Numbered from the stretch's first letter, positions 39,582 through 50,990 are shown. The stretch: 64,000 nt of DNA from Serratia liquefaciens ATCC 27592 (GCF_000422085.1 NC_021741.1:2046001-2110000), one strand, 5' to 3'. Numbers and translations are program-made. The notes: generated from the letters alone by a model not told the origin.

Positions 39582-40289
39582 ATGGTGATCAATCAGTTTG
39601 GGCAGCCGGTGGGCGAGCCATTATCCGATTGGCGGGCGGCGAAGCGCCCTGCGGGCGAGACGCTTAACGGACGTTTTTGCTGTCTGAAGCAACTCGATCC
39701 GCAGCGGGATTATGCGGCGTTGTTCAGCGCTTTCCAGCAGGCGGCAGATGGCCGGGACTGGACTTATTTATCGATAGAACGACCGGAGAGTCCTGCGGCG
39801 ATGTTGCAACACCTGACCACCTTGCAAGCGAACGCTACGCTGGTGAATCTGACGGTGTTCGACGGTGCCAGCCAGGCACCGGTCGGGACGGTAGCTTATA
39901 TGCGCATCGACGAAGGTAATGGCGTGGCTGAGATTGGACATGTCAGCTGGTCACCGGCGATGAAACAGCGCTCAAGCGCCACCGAGGCAATTTATTTGAT
40001 GCTGCGGCACCTGTTTGAGGATTTGGGCTATCGCCGTTGCGAATGGAAGTGCGACAGTCACAACGCGCCCTCCAAACAGGCGGCGGCGAGATTTGGTTTT
40101 CTGCATGAGGGCACTTTCCGCTATGCGGTGGTCACCAAGGGCCGCACTCGGGATACCGACTGGTTTGCCATAACCGCTGACCGTTGGCCGGCAATCAAGG
40201 CGGGATTCGAGCAGTGGTTGAGTCCCGATAATTTCAATGCGCAAGGGCAGCAGATAAAACGCCTGCAGGATTTTATGCCACAGAAATAA
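39582..40289 (+). CDS. GNAT family N-acetyltransferase, RimJ/RimL-like
   Basis: A 235-aa protein of the Acetyltransf_3 (RimJ/RimL-like) group, with an N-terminal substrate part (INQFGQPVGEPL, NGRFCCLKQLDPQRDY) and the conserved region IGHVSWSPAMKQRSSATEAIYLMLRHLFEDLGYRRCEWKC-type core around residues 128-165. Related proteins act on protein N-termini or small amines; the target here is unknown. It forms a two-gene group with the preceding GNAT and is closed by a strong bidirectional terminator. Confidence 0.86.
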   Translation: MVINQFGQPVGEPLSDWRAAKRPAGETLNGRFCCLKQLDPQRDYAALFSAFQQAADGRDWTYLSIERPESPAAMLQHLTTLQANATLVNLTVFDGASQAPVGTVAYMRIDEGNGVAEIGHVSWSPAMKQRSSATEAIYLMLRHLFEDLGYRRCEWKCDSHNAPSKQAAARFGFLHEGTFRYAVVTKGRTRDTDWFAITADRWPAIKAGFEQWLSPDNFNAQGQQIKRLQDFMPQK

Positions 40290-40290
40290 A

Positions 40291-40314
40291 AGAGGCGGCC
40301 AAAAGGCCGCCTCT
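40291..40314. terminator. Bidirectional terminator between GNAT gene and purB
   Basis: Perfect 10-bp stem AGAGGCGGCC / GGCCGCCTCT with an AAAA loop, placed between convergent genes. The upstream AATAAA gives some U-rich sequence on the minus-strand transcript. Confidence 0.85.
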
Positions 40315-40334
40315 TTGCTATCGGAACAAAACGC

Positions 40335-42354
<2,020 letters not shown>

Positions 42355-42356
42355 GA

Positions 42357-43460
42357 TTACTCCTGTAAACGCTGTTCGATAATGCCGCCACCGAGGCAGA
42401 TTTCATCCTGATAGAACACGGCAGACTGGCCTGGTGTCACTGCAGCGACCGGCTCGTCGAAACGCACTTCAATACGCTCTTCGTCAAGCGGGGTAACGGT
42501 GCACGGAATGTCCTGCTGGCGATAACGGGTTTTTACCGTACAGCGGAAGGGGCCGCTCAGCGGCAGGCGATCGACCCAATGCAGCTGCTGCGCTACCAGA
42601 CCGACGGACATCAGGCGCGGATGCTCATGCCCCTGGGCAACCACCAGCACGTTGTTGGCGACGTCTTTGTCCACCACGTACCACGGATCTTCACTGCTGT
42701 CCTTCATACCACCAATGCCGAGCCCTTTACGCTGGCCCAGGGTGTGGTACATCAGGCCCTGATGTTCACCGACGGTCTGGCCGTCAACGCTGACAATCGG
42801 GCCCGGCTGTGCAGGCAGGTAGCGGCCAAGGAAGTCGCGGAACTTGCGTTCGCCGATAAAGCAGATGCCAGTGGAGTCTTTTTTCTTGGCGGTGACCAGA
42901 TCCAGCTGTTCGGCGATGCGGCGCACCTCCGGTTTTTCCAGCTCACCGACCGGGAACAGGCTTTGCGCAACCTGCTCGTGGCTCAGGGTGTAGAGGAAAT
43001 AGCTTTGGTCTTTATTGCCGTCGACACCGCGCAGCAGGCGGCTTTTGCCGTCAACGTCCTGGCGGCGCACGTAGTGGCCGGTGGCGATAAAATCGGCCCC
43101 CAGATCTTCGGCGGCAAATTCCAGGAAGGCTTTGAATTTGATTTCTTTATTGCACAGGATGTCCGGGTTCGGCGTGCGGCCGGCCTTGTACTCTTCCAGG
43201 AACAGTTCAAAGACGTTGTCCCAGTACTCTGCCGCGAAGTTCACCGTGTGCAGTTCGATGCCGAGTTTGTCGCATACCGCCTGTGCATCGGCCAAATCGG
43301 TCGCTGCGGAGCAGTACTCTTCATCATCGTCTTCTTCCCAGTTCTTCATAAACAGCCCAGCGACCTGATAGCCCTGTTGCTGTAACAGATAGGCAGTAAC
43401 GGAAGAGTCGACGCCGCCGGACATACCGACGATTACTTTTTTCTGGCTGTTGTCTGACAT
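42357..43460 (-). CDS. mnmA: tRNA-specific 2-thiouridylase MnmA
   Basis: Inserts sulfur at C2 of wobble uridine 34 in tRNA-Lys, Glu and Gln, using ATP and persulfide sulfur relayed from the Tus proteins. The 367-aa protein has the PP-loop [15 protein letters not shown], catalytic cysteines in [12 protein letters not shown] and [11 protein letters not shown], and the tRNA-binding segments KDQSYFLY and [12 protein letters not shown] chose the ATG at 43458-43460, where homology starts; 27 upstream open codons are not homologous. It is part of the nudJ-mnmA-hflD-purB group. Confidence 0.97.
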   Translation of the reverse strand: MSDNSQKKVIVGMSGGVDSSVTAYLLQQQGYQVAGLFMKNWEEDDDEEYCSAATDLADAQAVCDKLGIELHTVNFAAEYWDNVFELFLEEYKAGRTPNPDILCNKEIKFKAFLEFAAEDLGADFIATGHYVRRQDVDGKSRLLRGVDGNKDQSYFLYTLSHEQVAQSLFPVGELEKPEVRRIAEQLDLVTAKKKDSTGICFIGERKFRDFLGRYLPAQPGPIVSVDGQTVGEHQGLMYHTLGQRKGLGIGGMKDSSEDPWYVVDKDVANNVLVVAQGHEHPRLMSVGLVAQQLHWVDRLPLSGPFRCTVKTRYRQQDIPCTVTPLDEERIEVRFDEPVAAVTPGQSAVFYQDEICLGGGIIEQRLQE

Positions 43461-43555
43461 GGGGATCTCACGAACTTGAACACGAACCGTGCTGATAAAA
43501 AACAAGCGCAGGATTTTACCACGTTGCCTGCGCCGGCGCACGGCACTTATTCATC

Positions 43556-44002
43556 TCAGAACGGCCAGTTATAGCTGCTGACCAGCGATAGCGGGTAACG
43601 TTCCGGCTGTTGGTAACAACGAAGGCTTTCCGCGACCAGTGCGGATCGCAGGTTACGGGCCTGCAAAATCTCGTCGGCGCTCAGCCACAGACAGCGGTCG
43701 ATATCGCTGTCGTGCGGTTCGGTCGGCAACTGCTGTTCGAGCTCGATGACAAAGCAGAAGCGCAGAAACGGCGTATTGTCCGGTGCGATCCACTGGTGCA
43801 GCTTGAGGAATGACTGTGGCGTGGCGCGAATGCCGGTTTCTTCCCACAGCTCGCGCTCGGCGGCCTGCACCAGCGTTTCGTCGGCTTCAAGGTGCCCTGC
43901 CGGCTGATTCCAAAGCGCCTTGTTATTAATCGTCTCTTCGACGATCAAAAACTTGCCGGCGGCGTGAACCACGCAGGCAACGGTGACGTGCGGTTTAAAC
44001 AT
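43556..44002 (-). CDS. nudJ: Nudix phosphatase NudJ
   Basis: A 148-aa Nudix hydrolase; E. coli NudJ releases phosphate from HMP-PP (thiamine pathway) and other nucleotide or prenyl diphosphates. The Nudix box is complete at residues 36-58 ([23 protein letters not shown]), and [22 protein letters not shown] at the start matches the E. coli protein. It lies upstream of mnmA on the same strand as in E. coli. Confidence 0.95.
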   Translation of the reverse strand: MFKPHVTVACVVHAAGKFLIVEETINNKALWNQPAGHLEADETLVQAAERELWEETGIRATPQSFLKLHQWIAPDNTPFLRFCFVIELEQQLPTEPHDSDIDRCLWLSADEILQARNLRSALVAESLRCYQQPERYPLSLVSSYNWPF

Positions 44003-44011
44003 AAAGGTCCC

Positions 44012-44347
44012 TTACAGCGGCTTATTGATATGCTGATAGATGTCATCCAGTTCGGTAATACGGGCCTGATAGCTGCCTGAAAGACAACTGACGTCGCTCC
44101 CGCACAGTTTCCGCTGTGCCAGCCAGCGCTGTTGCTGATCTTGCATCTCACCGCGCACTCCCATGGCGAACAGACCATGTAAAAACTGGTACTTGGTCGC
44201 CATTTCCACGTCTTTGTCACTCAGCGTACGGCTGGCGCAGATGGCCTTTTCGTCGGCACTGACGGCTTTGGCGCAGTCAAAACTGGCGGCCTGAACGGCA
44301 GGAACCGAAAGCAGGGCGGTGAACAGTAGCGCGGTTAATGTTTTCAT
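44012..44347 (-). CDS. Secreted LprI/DUF1311-like protein
   Basis: A 111-aa protein with a Sec signal peptide (MKTLTALLFTALLSVPAVQA, cleavage near residue 20) and a small Cys-rich LprI-type domain: FDCAKAVSADEKAICASRTLSDKDVEM followed by WLAQRKLCGSDVSCLSGSYQARI. Four cysteines suggest two disulfides in the periplasm. Some LprI proteins inhibit lysozyme, but the family is broad and the function here is not established. It lies between nudJ (9 nt away) and rluE; E. coli has no gene at this place. Confidence 0.82.
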   Translation of the reverse strand: MKTLTALLFTALLSVPAVQAASFDCAKAVSADEKAICASRTLSDKDVEMATKYQFLHGLFAMGVRGEMQDQQQRWLAQRKLCGSDVSCLSGSYQARITELDDIYQHINKPL

Positions 44348-44368
44348 CGTTGCTGCTCCTCGGGCTGG

Positions 44369-44995
44369 TTACAGTGAGTCCAGGGTTTTCCATTCACCGG
44401 GCTGCAATTCGCCCAATGAAAGATTACCCATACTGTAGCGAATCAGCCGCAGGGTAGGAAAGCCGATGTGTGCAGTCATGCGACGCACCTGGCGGTTTCG
44501 GCCTTCATAAAGGGTGACTTTCAGCCAGGCGGTGGGGATTGATTTGCGTTCGCGAATGGGCGGATTGCGCGGCCACAGCCATTGCGGTTCTGCGACCAAC
44601 TCAATGCCTGCCGGTAACGTCGGGCCGTCTTTGAGCGTGACGCCATTGCGCAAGGGGGCCAGATCGCTCTCCTGCGGGGCGCCTTCGACCTGCACGTAAT
44701 AGACTTTTCCGGTACGTTTGCCCGGCTGGGTGAGTTGCGCCTGCAGCTTGCCGTCATTGGTTAGCACCAATAAACCTTCGCTGTCACGATCCAAACGTCC
44801 GGCGGCGTAAACATCGGGAAATGGAATGAATTCTTTCAGGGTGGTGCGGCCGGCTTCATCGGTAAATTGCGGCAGCACATCGAACGGCTTATTGAATAAC
44901 ACCACGCGACGCGGCCCCTGTGCGACTGCGGGTTTGGCGGGGTCAGGCTTGCTGAATCGTTTAACTTTGTGATTTTTAACAGAGAATTTTTTCAT
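44369..44995 (-). CDS. rluE: 23S rRNA pseudouridine(2457) synthase RluE
   Basis: Isomerises U2457 of 23S rRNA to pseudouridine. The 208-aa product has the RsuA/RluB-family catalytic segment [18 protein letters not shown] (catalytic Asp in RLD) and the ending [29 protein letters not shown]. No S4 domain is present, as in RluE. I chose the ATG at 44993-44995 ([10 protein letters not shown]), where the homology begins. The same frame stays open far upstream through the opposite strand of icd, but that part is an artefact of icd codon use. Divergent from icd. Confidence 0.94.
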   Translation of the reverse strand: MKKFSVKNHKVKRFSKPDPAKPAVAQGPRRVVLFNKPFDVLPQFTDEAGRTTLKEFIPFPDVYAAGRLDRDSEGLLVLTNDGKLQAQLTQPGKRTGKVYYVQVEGAPQESDLAPLRNGVTLKDGPTLPAGIELVAEPQWLWPRNPPIRERKSIPTAWLKVTLYEGRNRQVRRMTAHIGFPTLRLIRYSMGNLSLGELQPGEWKTLDSL

Positions 44996-45127
44996 AACAG
45001 TTGAGATTACGGATGATAGGCGCATTATAACCGAATCCGTTTCGGATTGGCGCGGACTGAAAATTCCAGTAGTATCTACACGCATCTTACAAAGCATTAA
45101 CAAAAATTGCGCTTGAAGGAGAGGTTG

Positions 45128-46381
45128 ATGGAAAGCAAAGTAGTTGTTCCGGCAGAAGGTAAAAAGATTACGGTCGATGCCCAGGGTAAACTGGTTGTTC
45201 CGAATAACCCGATCATTCCGTTTATCGAAGGCGACGGCATTGGCGTTGACGTTACCCCTGCTATGATTCACGTGGTTGATGCAGCAGTGAAAAAGGCCTA
45301 CCACGGCGAACGTAAAATCTCCTGGATGGAAATCTACACCGGCGAAAAATCCACTCACGTTTACGGGAAAGACGTGTGGCTGCCGGAAGAAACCCTGGAT
45401 CTGATCCGTGACTACCGCGTTGCCATCAAAGGCCCGCTGACTACCCCAGTCGGTGGCGGTATTCGCTCCCTGAACGTGGCCCTGCGCCAGCAACTGGACC
45501 TGTACGTGTGTCTGCGTCCGGTGCGTTACTACCAGGGCACTCCAAGCCCGGTTAAACAGCCAGAGCTGACCGACATGGTGATCTTCCGCGAAAACGCCGA
45601 AGACATCTACGCAGGTATCGAGTGGAAAGCCGGTTCTGCAGAAGCAGACAAAGTGATCAAGTTCCTGCGCGACGAAATGGGCGTGAAAAAAATCCGCTTC
45701 CCAGAGCAATGTGGTATCGGCGTGAAGCCATGTTCTGAAGAAGGGACTAAACGTCTGGTACGTGCGGCGATCGAATACGCGATCACCAACGACCGCGACT
45801 CTGTGACCCTGGTTCACAAAGGCAACATCATGAAGTTCACCGAAGGTGCCTTCAAGGATTGGGGCTACGAACTGGCGCGCGAAGAGTTCGGTGGCGAACT
45901 GATCGACGGCGGCCCATGGCTGAAAATCAAGAACCCGAACACCGGTAAAGAGATCGTGGTAAAAGACGTGATCGCCGATGCCTTCCTGCAGCAAATCCTG
46001 CTGCGTCCGGCTGAATACGACGTGATCGCCTGTATGAACCTTAACGGTGACTACATCTCCGACGCCCTGGCCGCGCAGGTTGGCGGTATCGGTATCGCAC
46101 CTGGCGCCAACATCGGTTCCGATTGCGCGCTGTTCGAAGCCACCCACGGTACTGCACCTAAGTATGCCGGCCAGGATAAAGTGAACCCAGGTTCCATCAT
46201 CCTGTCTGCAGAAATGATGCTGCGTCACATGGGCTGGTTCGAAGCGGCTGACCTGATTGTTAAGGGCATGGAAGGCGCAATCGCTGCCAAGACCGTGACC
46301 TATGACTTCGAACGCCTGATGGAAGGCGCTAAGCTGCTGAAATGTTCAGAGTTTGGCGACGCTATCGTTAAGCACATGTAA
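45128..46381 (+). CDS. icd: NADP-dependent isocitrate dehydrogenase
   Basis: TCA-cycle enzyme that oxidatively decarboxylates isocitrate to 2-oxoglutarate, producing NADPH. The 417-aa protein aligns fully with E. coli Icd, with the substrate loop [13 protein letters not shown] (the AceK-phosphorylated serine is Ser114 here because of one extra residue near 17-20), [17 protein letters not shown] and [12 protein letters not shown]. The ATG follows AAGGAGAGG. In several enterics the 3' end of icd is a phage integration site, which is relevant to the AT-rich DNA downstream. Confidence 0.98.
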   Translation: MESKVVVPAEGKKITVDAQGKLVVPNNPIIPFIEGDGIGVDVTPAMIHVVDAAVKKAYHGERKISWMEIYTGEKSTHVYGKDVWLPEETLDLIRDYRVAIKGPLTTPVGGGIRSLNVALRQQLDLYVCLRPVRYYQGTPSPVKQPELTDMVIFRENAEDIYAGIEWKAGSAEADKVIKFLRDEMGVKKIRFPEQCGIGVKPCSEEGTKRLVRAAIEYAITNDRDSVTLVHKGNIMKFTEGAFKDWGYELAREEFGGELIDGGPWLKIKNPNTGKEIVVKDVIADAFLQQILLRPAEYDVIACMNLNGDYISDALAAQVGGIGIAPGANIGSDCALFEATHGTAPKYAGQDKVNPGSIILSAEMMLRHMGWFEAADLIVKGMEGAIAAKTVTYDFERLMEGAKLLKCSEFGDAIVKHM

Positions 46382-46403
46382 GAGTGTTTAAGCGTTAAAT
46401 GAT

Positions 46404-46436
46404 AACGGGAGCCTGATGGTTCCCGTTTTTTATTAT
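46404..46436 (+). terminator. Rho-independent terminator after icd
   Basis: 10-bp stem AACGGGAGCC / GGTTCCCGTT (one G-T pair) with a TGAT loop, followed by TTTTTATT. Confidence 0.88.
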
Positions 46437-46780
46437 GCAAACTGCAATCCTTATCATCCCCCCACAAAACTCTCCTATTTACATGGCAATAACGACCCAA
46501 TCCAGCCCTGCCTATATATTATCGCGAGTGTTTTCGTAAAAAATTTAGCCATATTACCAGCCTCATTTAGATGTTTTGGTTGTGAGCCTGTATTTCTCGG
46601 GCCTGGCCTGCGTCAAGAGAATCCGGGCATTCAAAGATAAGCCAATGTTTACTGATAGGCCAAACAACGGCATTCAGTACGTTATGTTCTATAGATTACA
46701 TAAACTGACTGTGTCGGTACCGGCAATGGTTCGGGTTTGTAGCCTGATAATTAAAATAGGAAGTCAGAGAGAGATTAATA
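46437..46780. other. AT-rich intergenic stretch between icd and an orphan gene
   Basis: About 340 nt that are clearly richer in A and T than the flanking housekeeping genes. I found no convincing gene, tRNA or repeat. It presumably holds the promoter of the orphan gene at 46781; several AT-rich hexamers exist but none stands out. Confidence 0.4.
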
Positions 46781-47179
46781 ATGGACAATCAAAAAGTTGA
46801 GTTTGGATTCGATACTATTGCAATGGAAGATGATGCGGGAGCATCTCTGAGCGAATTACAAAGTCATTATAAAGTTGATGGCGTGGAAGTTTGGAAAAAT
46901 TATGTTGAACTATATAAATTCAACGAGGGGGAATCGTTTGGTAACTATAGCGTGAGCATGTTGGAAATTCCCATCGATGCAGCGGGCAAGCCATTACCAA
47001 CCGATATTTATATGCAGTCTCATGGGTTAAATGAACGAACCTTGCTCAGTGCAACCATCTGCGTTCATGGTGAGTGTGTCGGGTTCCAGAATATCGTTGG
47101 TGGTTCTGTGCGGCAACGTGATGGTGTATGGGGGCCAACGGTTCAGGCAAATTATACACGGCTGATTACACCGGTATGA
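46781..47179 (+). CDS. Orphan protein of unknown function (132 aa)
   Basis: I do not recognise this protein. It starts at an ATG after GAGAGAG. It is acidic and soluble, without a signal peptide or membrane segment. The N-terminal part (VEFGFDTIAMEDDAG) and the central part (YKFNEGESFGNYSVSMLEIPIDAAGKPL) look beta-rich, and there are two cysteines in ICVHGECVGF. Its base composition is lower in GC than its neighbours, and it sits alone after icd, a known phage attachment locus, with its own terminator, all suggesting recent acquisition. A secreted-effector, toxin or immunity role is possible but not supported by any motif. Confidence 0.7.
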   Translation: MDNQKVEFGFDTIAMEDDAGASLSELQSHYKVDGVEVWKNYVELYKFNEGESFGNYSVSMLEIPIDAAGKPLPTDIYMQSHGLNERTLLSATICVHGECVGFQNIVGGSVRQRDGVWGPTVQANYTRLITPV

Positions 47180-47191
47180 TGCCATCGTAAA

Positions 47192-47219
47192 ATACCCCGC
47201 AGTATGCGGGGTATTTTTT
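47192..47219 (+). terminator. Rho-independent terminator after the orphan gene
   Basis: Perfect 10-bp stem ATACCCCGCA / TGCGGGGTAT with a 3-nt loop, then a T run. The A-rich left flank may let it work for the convergent AI-2E-family gene too. Confidence 0.88.
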
Positions 47220-47262
47220 ACATTAAGTCGTAATGCCCTATCAAAAAATGAATTTTTATTAT

Positions 47263-48384
47263 TCACTCCGCCTTGGTGGCGTCAGGGTGATTCTTGCCTT
47301 CCTCGATAAAATCTTCGTCGATCTCATCGGTGGTTTCTGCACTGTCGCGGCCGGAAAGAATATTCCAGCAGGCGATGAACAGGGCGGCGATCAATGGGCC
47401 GATAACGAAGCCGTTAATACCGTAAATCTCCATGCCACCCAAGGTGGAAATCAGGATCAGGTAGTCCGGCATTTTGGTGTCTTTGCCGACCAACAGCGGG
47501 CGAAGAATATTGTCGACCAACCCGATGATCACCACGAAGAAACCGACCAGGAACAGGCCCTTCCACAGCATGCCGGTGGCGAAGAAATAGATGGCTGCCG
47601 GTACCCAGATAATGGCGGAACCCACCGCAGGGATGATGGACAGGAATGCCATCAACGCGCCCCACAGCAGACTGCCGTCGATCCCGGTGAAGTAAAATGC
47701 CAGACCGCCAAGCGCACCTTGCACCACGGCCACGACCACCGTGCCTTTCACCGTCGCGCGCGACACGGCAGCGAATTTCACAAACAAATGGTGTTTAACG
47801 TGCTGGGATAACGGCAGGGCTTCGAGCGTCAGATTGACCAGATAAGGGCCGTCTTTGAGCAGGAAGAACAGCAGATACAGCATGACGCCAAAACCCACGG
47901 CGAAGTTGAAGGTGCCTTTACCAATCAAAAAGACGCTGCCGGCCAGGTATTGGCCGCCCTTGAGTGCCACTTCGGAAAGCTGTTTCTGTATTTCCGCGGC
48001 GCTGTCCAGATTATGTTCCGCCAGAAAATGCCGTGCCCATCCGGGGAGCAATTTCAGGGTGTCGGCAACAATAACCGGGAACTGCGTGTTATTGGTCTGC
48101 AGCTTGGTGTAAACGACGTTCAGTTCAATCGCCAATGAGGAAGCGATGATCGCCAAAGGCGTAAAGACGATCAAACAGATCACCGCGAGCGTTATCAATG
48201 AAACCAGGCCGTTTCGGTCGCCCAGATACTGTTTAAGTTTTTGTTTCACAGGGTGGAAAATCACCGCCAGGATGATAGCCCACAGCACAGATGAGTAGTA
48301 GGGACCCAAGACGTCCATAAAAGCAGCGGTAACGATAAAAAGGATCAGAAGAAAGAATCCCTTTGAAATACCTTTAGACATCAT
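47263..48384 (-). CDS. AI-2E family transporter (PerM/YdiK type)
   Basis: A 373-aa inner-membrane protein of the AI-2E exporter-like family (PF01594). It has about eight hydrophobic segments: two near residues 8-45, one at 60-85, a periplasmic or soluble stretch of about 85-150, and four to five more to residue 340, with the conserved VVVQGALGGLAFYFTGI and IPAVGSAIIWVPAAIYFF and a polar acidic tail. Members export autoinducer-2 or act as sodium/proton antiporters; which applies here is unknown. Two adjacent ATGs follow GAGGGACGGG. Confidence 0.88.
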   Translation of the reverse strand: MMSKGISKGFFLLILFIVTAAFMDVLGPYYSSVLWAIILAVIFHPVKQKLKQYLGDRNGLVSLITLAVICLIVFTPLAIIASSLAIELNVVYTKLQTNNTQFPVIVADTLKLLPGWARHFLAEHNLDSAAEIQKQLSEVALKGGQYLAGSVFLIGKGTFNFAVGFGVMLYLLFFLLKDGPYLVNLTLEALPLSQHVKHHLFVKFAAVSRATVKGTVVVAVVQGALGGLAFYFTGIDGSLLWGALMAFLSIIPAVGSAIIWVPAAIYFFATGMLWKGLFLVGFFVVIIGLVDNILRPLLVGKDTKMPDYLILISTLGGMEIYGINGFVIGPLIAALFIACWNILSGRDSAETTDEIDEDFIEEGKNHPDATKAE

Positions 48385-48588
48385 ACCCGTCCCTCAGATG
48401 ATAGATTTTGCCGGTGGATCTCGGTATTCACCGGCATTGACACTTCTTGAAGAATAAACCCTATCATCACAAACGGTTAACAGGTAGCGGATTTTATCGG
48501 TGAACAGTTAATAGAATTTACTAATAGTGCCTCATGTTATGAGGACATGAAGCTGATGAAACGGTGGCAGGGCATGCATTGCCTAGGC

Positions 48589-49794
48589 TCAGGTTTTCGA
48601 TGCGAGCGCCAGTGCCAGGATACTGCCCAACAGCGCGGCGGCCAGCACCATACCCGCGGGCGCAGACCAACCGGCATAGGCAACAAGCGCACTCAGTACG
48701 ATGGGGCCGATCACCTGACCGAGATAAATGCCTTGCATCACCAGCCCCAGGCTCAACGGGATCAAACCCGGCTCTGGCGCCGCCGCCGGAGTGGCGGCCA
48801 GAATGGTGGCGGGCATCATGCCGCCAATGGCGCTAAATACTAAGCACAGCGGGATCAGTAAAGCGTTTGGTGTAACGGACAGGAAAACGCCGGTACCGGC
48901 AAGCCCCATCAGCAGGCTGACAACAGCGAGCAGAGTTCGAGCCCGCAGACCGCGTGAAAGCAGTACCCCAGCTGCAAGATTGCCGAGGATATTTACGGCT
49001 ATCACCGCCGCGCTGATCCCACCGGCGGTAGCCAGCGTCAGCCCGATGCGCTGCATCAGGAAAATCGGCAGAAAGGCCATCACGGCGAAGAACTGCAGGT
49101 TATAGGTAGTAAATATCAAGGCCAGCAGCAGGGGCTGCCGTGCGCGCAGGATGCTGACCAACGCCTGACGCAGTTTAAAGGCAACAGTGGAAGACGTGGT
49201 GACAGCGGCTCGCGGAGTGGTGAATGGCAGCAGTAGCGCGGCCAGCAGGGTGAGGATACCGCCGGCGATCCAGCTTTGTTGCCAGTTGCTAAAATGCGGG
49301 CCGAAAAACAGCGAAATGGCCATGCCCGCCGGCATAAAGGTGCTCCAAATACTGAAGACCAGATTACGTTTTTGCGCTGAAACCACGCGTGTGAGCACGG
49401 TTGGCGCTGAGACCACGACGATAACGAAACCTATCCCTTCAATCGCGCGGGTGACGATCAAACCGATGAAGTTGTGTTGAGCCGCGCCAACGAAGCTGGC
49501 GGCGCTGACGATCACCAATCCCAGCCCCAACAAACGCCGGTCGCCCCAGCGGCGCACCAGCAGGCCGGCGGCGATGCCACCGAACACGCCGATAAAAGGA
49601 AAGGCCGAAATGATCCAGCTCAGCGACTCCAGCGAACGGCCGAATTCGCGTTGCAGCTCCGGTAAGGCAATAGTCGCTTTACCCACGTGCAGGGCAACGG
49701 CAATACCGGCGAGCACCACATTGGCGATAGCCGGCCAGTGAGTGGTCGGGGTATCGAGGGTTGTGTTCAGCGTTTCAGGTTTGATGGCGGACAT
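48589..49794 (-). CDS. MFS transporter (drug/CynX-like 12-helix exporter)
   Basis: A 401-aa major facilitator with about 12 hydrophobic segments, motif A-like GLLVRRWGDRRLLGLG between helices 2 and 3, and the internal repeat of helices typical of the family. The substrate is unknown; the sequence is nearest in style to cyanate- or drug-type DHA1 permeases. I chose the ATG at 49792-49794 with GGAG before it; a TTG seven codons upstream is possible. It is not in an operon. Confidence 0.85.
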   Translation of the reverse strand: MSAIKPETLNTTLDTPTTHWPAIANVVLAGIAVALHVGKATIALPELQREFGRSLESLSWIISAFPFIGVFGGIAAGLLVRRWGDRRLLGLGLVIVSAASFVGAAQHNFIGLIVTRAIEGIGFVIVVVSAPTVLTRVVSAQKRNLVFSIWSTFMPAGMAISLFFGPHFSNWQQSWIAGGILTLLAALLLPFTTPRAAVTTSSTVAFKLRQALVSILRARQPLLLALIFTTYNLQFFAVMAFLPIFLMQRIGLTLATAGGISAAVIAVNILGNLAAGVLLSRGLRARTLLAVVSLLMGLAGTGVFLSVTPNALLIPLCLVFSAIGGMMPATILAATPAAAPEPGLIPLSLGLVMQGIYLGQVIGPIVLSALVAYAGWSAPAGMVLAAALLGSILALALASKT

Positions 49795-49986
49795 GGCGGT
49801 CTCCAGCGACGACAAAGACCAGACTATGCGCCTGGGCGCGACTAGCGGCAGTTCAATTATTGCTCTGTTTTTTGGCGCAACCGCATATTTCGAGCTTAAT
49901 TGCGCAATCGCACTGGAAACGTTGGTACACCATCGCAGAGCCGCTGTTTATCGGGGCACGTCTTTAAGCCGGGGAATGGCCTTGGC

Positions 49987-50301
49987 TTAGGTACTGCGTA
50001 TAAGAAGATGCCGATAGTATTTCCGCATCAGATGGATTGATATCTGGCTCCATATAAAGACGGGGATCGTGACCGTGACCAGGATCTGCAGCAAACGCCC
50101 CATTTCGCCCTCGCTATGTGGGTAAATAAAATGGGATAGGTGAATAAATAGCCAAATCAACGCGATGTAGATCATCAAACCAGCCCAGCCCTCCCAATGG
50201 CGAAAAGTTCTAAAATAGGCATCGCGGTAATTACGATTTCGTATCCTGCGGGGTAGTGTCTGCAGCTCTGGGATTTGGCGTCGCGACCAATATATTTTCA
50301 T
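49987..50301 (-). CDS. Small membrane protein of unknown function (104 aa)
   Basis: The product has a basic N-terminal half with many Arg and Tyr residues (YWSRRQ, PRRIRNRNYRDAYFRTFRHWEGW) and two predicted membrane helices at about 40-58 and 70-88, ending in a basic tail HLMRKYYRHLLIR. A strong AGGAGG ribosome site before the ATG supports translation. No family recognised. It lies alone between the MFS gene and a divergent DUF2000 gene. Confidence 0.7.
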   Translation of the reverse strand: MKIYWSRRQIPELQTLPRRIRNRNYRDAYFRTFRHWEGWAGLMIYIALIWLFIHLSHFIYPHSEGEMGRLLQILVTVTIPVFIWSQISIHLMRKYYRHLLIRST

Positions 50302-50466
50302 GGCAACCTCCTGTTGCTAAGATGCATATGATATTCATTCGCAACAATGTCTGCAATCTGCCTGGCTACGACTTGGCCGCTCGGGAAGTAGCTTGCCAAT
50401 GATCAATATCATTGAAGGCGATTGCGCGTCTGAATAACACTGGAGCCCCTATTCAAGGAGAAAAAG

Positions 50467-50883
50467 ATGTACAGCGACAACGAGAAAAAGTTCTATATCA
50501 TTCTGAACCGCAACCACGAACCGGCCACCTTATTTAACGCTTCCTGCCATTTAACCGCCGGCATTACCGATCTGATCGAACAGCGTGAATTCGACCATTA
50601 TCCCAGCGCTATCGAAGGCGTAAGCGCCAATATGAGTCATTATCCGATCGTGATCCTGCAGGCGAAAAACAGCAGCCAGCTCAGCAATCTGATGCTCAAA
50701 TGCAAGGAGGAAGGGGTGTTAGCCAACTTCTTTACCACCACCATGCTGTCACACTCCGCTGAACAGCAAATTGCCGATACCGCCAATACCGAGTATGACA
50801 AGCTGGAGTTCGTTGGGGTGGCGCTGTACGGGGATAGCGAACAACTTAAGCCGCTGACGAAGAAATTCTCCGTTTACCGTTGA
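50467..50883 (+). CDS. DUF2000 family protein
   Basis: A 138-aa cytosolic protein with the DUF2000 layout: KFYIILNRNHEPATLFNASCHLTAGI at the start, HYPIVILQAKNSSQLSNLMLKCKEEG in the middle and EFVGVALYGDSEQLKPLTKKFSVYR at the end. The fold resembles peptidyl-tRNA hydrolase 2 but the function is not known. It starts after AAGGAG. The last codons and the stop lie in a 15-bp tandem duplication (50875-50904). Confidence 0.83.
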   Translation: MYSDNEKKFYIILNRNHEPATLFNASCHLTAGITDLIEQREFDHYPSAIEGVSANMSHYPIVILQAKNSSQLSNLMLKCKEEGVLANFFTTTMLSHSAEQQIADTANTEYDKLEFVGVALYGDSEQLKPLTKKFSVYR

Positions 50884-50904
50884 GGCTTCTACCGTTGAGG
50901 CTTC
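50875..50904. repeat. 15-bp perfect tandem duplication across a stop codon
   Basis: TACCGTTGAGGCTTC occurs twice in direct succession (50875-50889 and 50890-50904). The first copy contains the last two codons and TGA stop of the DUF2000 gene. The second repeats Tyr-Arg-stop in frame, giving a backup stop. Confidence 0.95.
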
Positions 50905-50975
50905 CCTCCGCGCTGGGTGATTAACGCGCCCGATCACACAAATCCCGCATCGGCTTTCTTTTAACCTGCCTGCCA

Positions 50976-50990
50976 TGATAGTTTCTATCA
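50976..50990. promoter_or_regulatory. Palindromic operator before the LacI-family gene
   Basis: TGATAG-TTT-CTATCA, a perfect 6-bp palindrome with a 3-nt centre, 20 nt upstream of the chosen regulator start. The same TGATAG/CTATCA halves recur upstream of the next operon, so it is most likely an autoregulatory operator of the encoded LacI-family protein. Confidence 0.65.

Noticed and set aside
44996..46228. Very long minus-strand open frame (about 410 codons) joined to rluE and lying opposite icd
   Set aside because: It is the exact antisense of a highly expressed, codon-biased gene, has no homology or ribosome site, and RluE homology begins at 44995.
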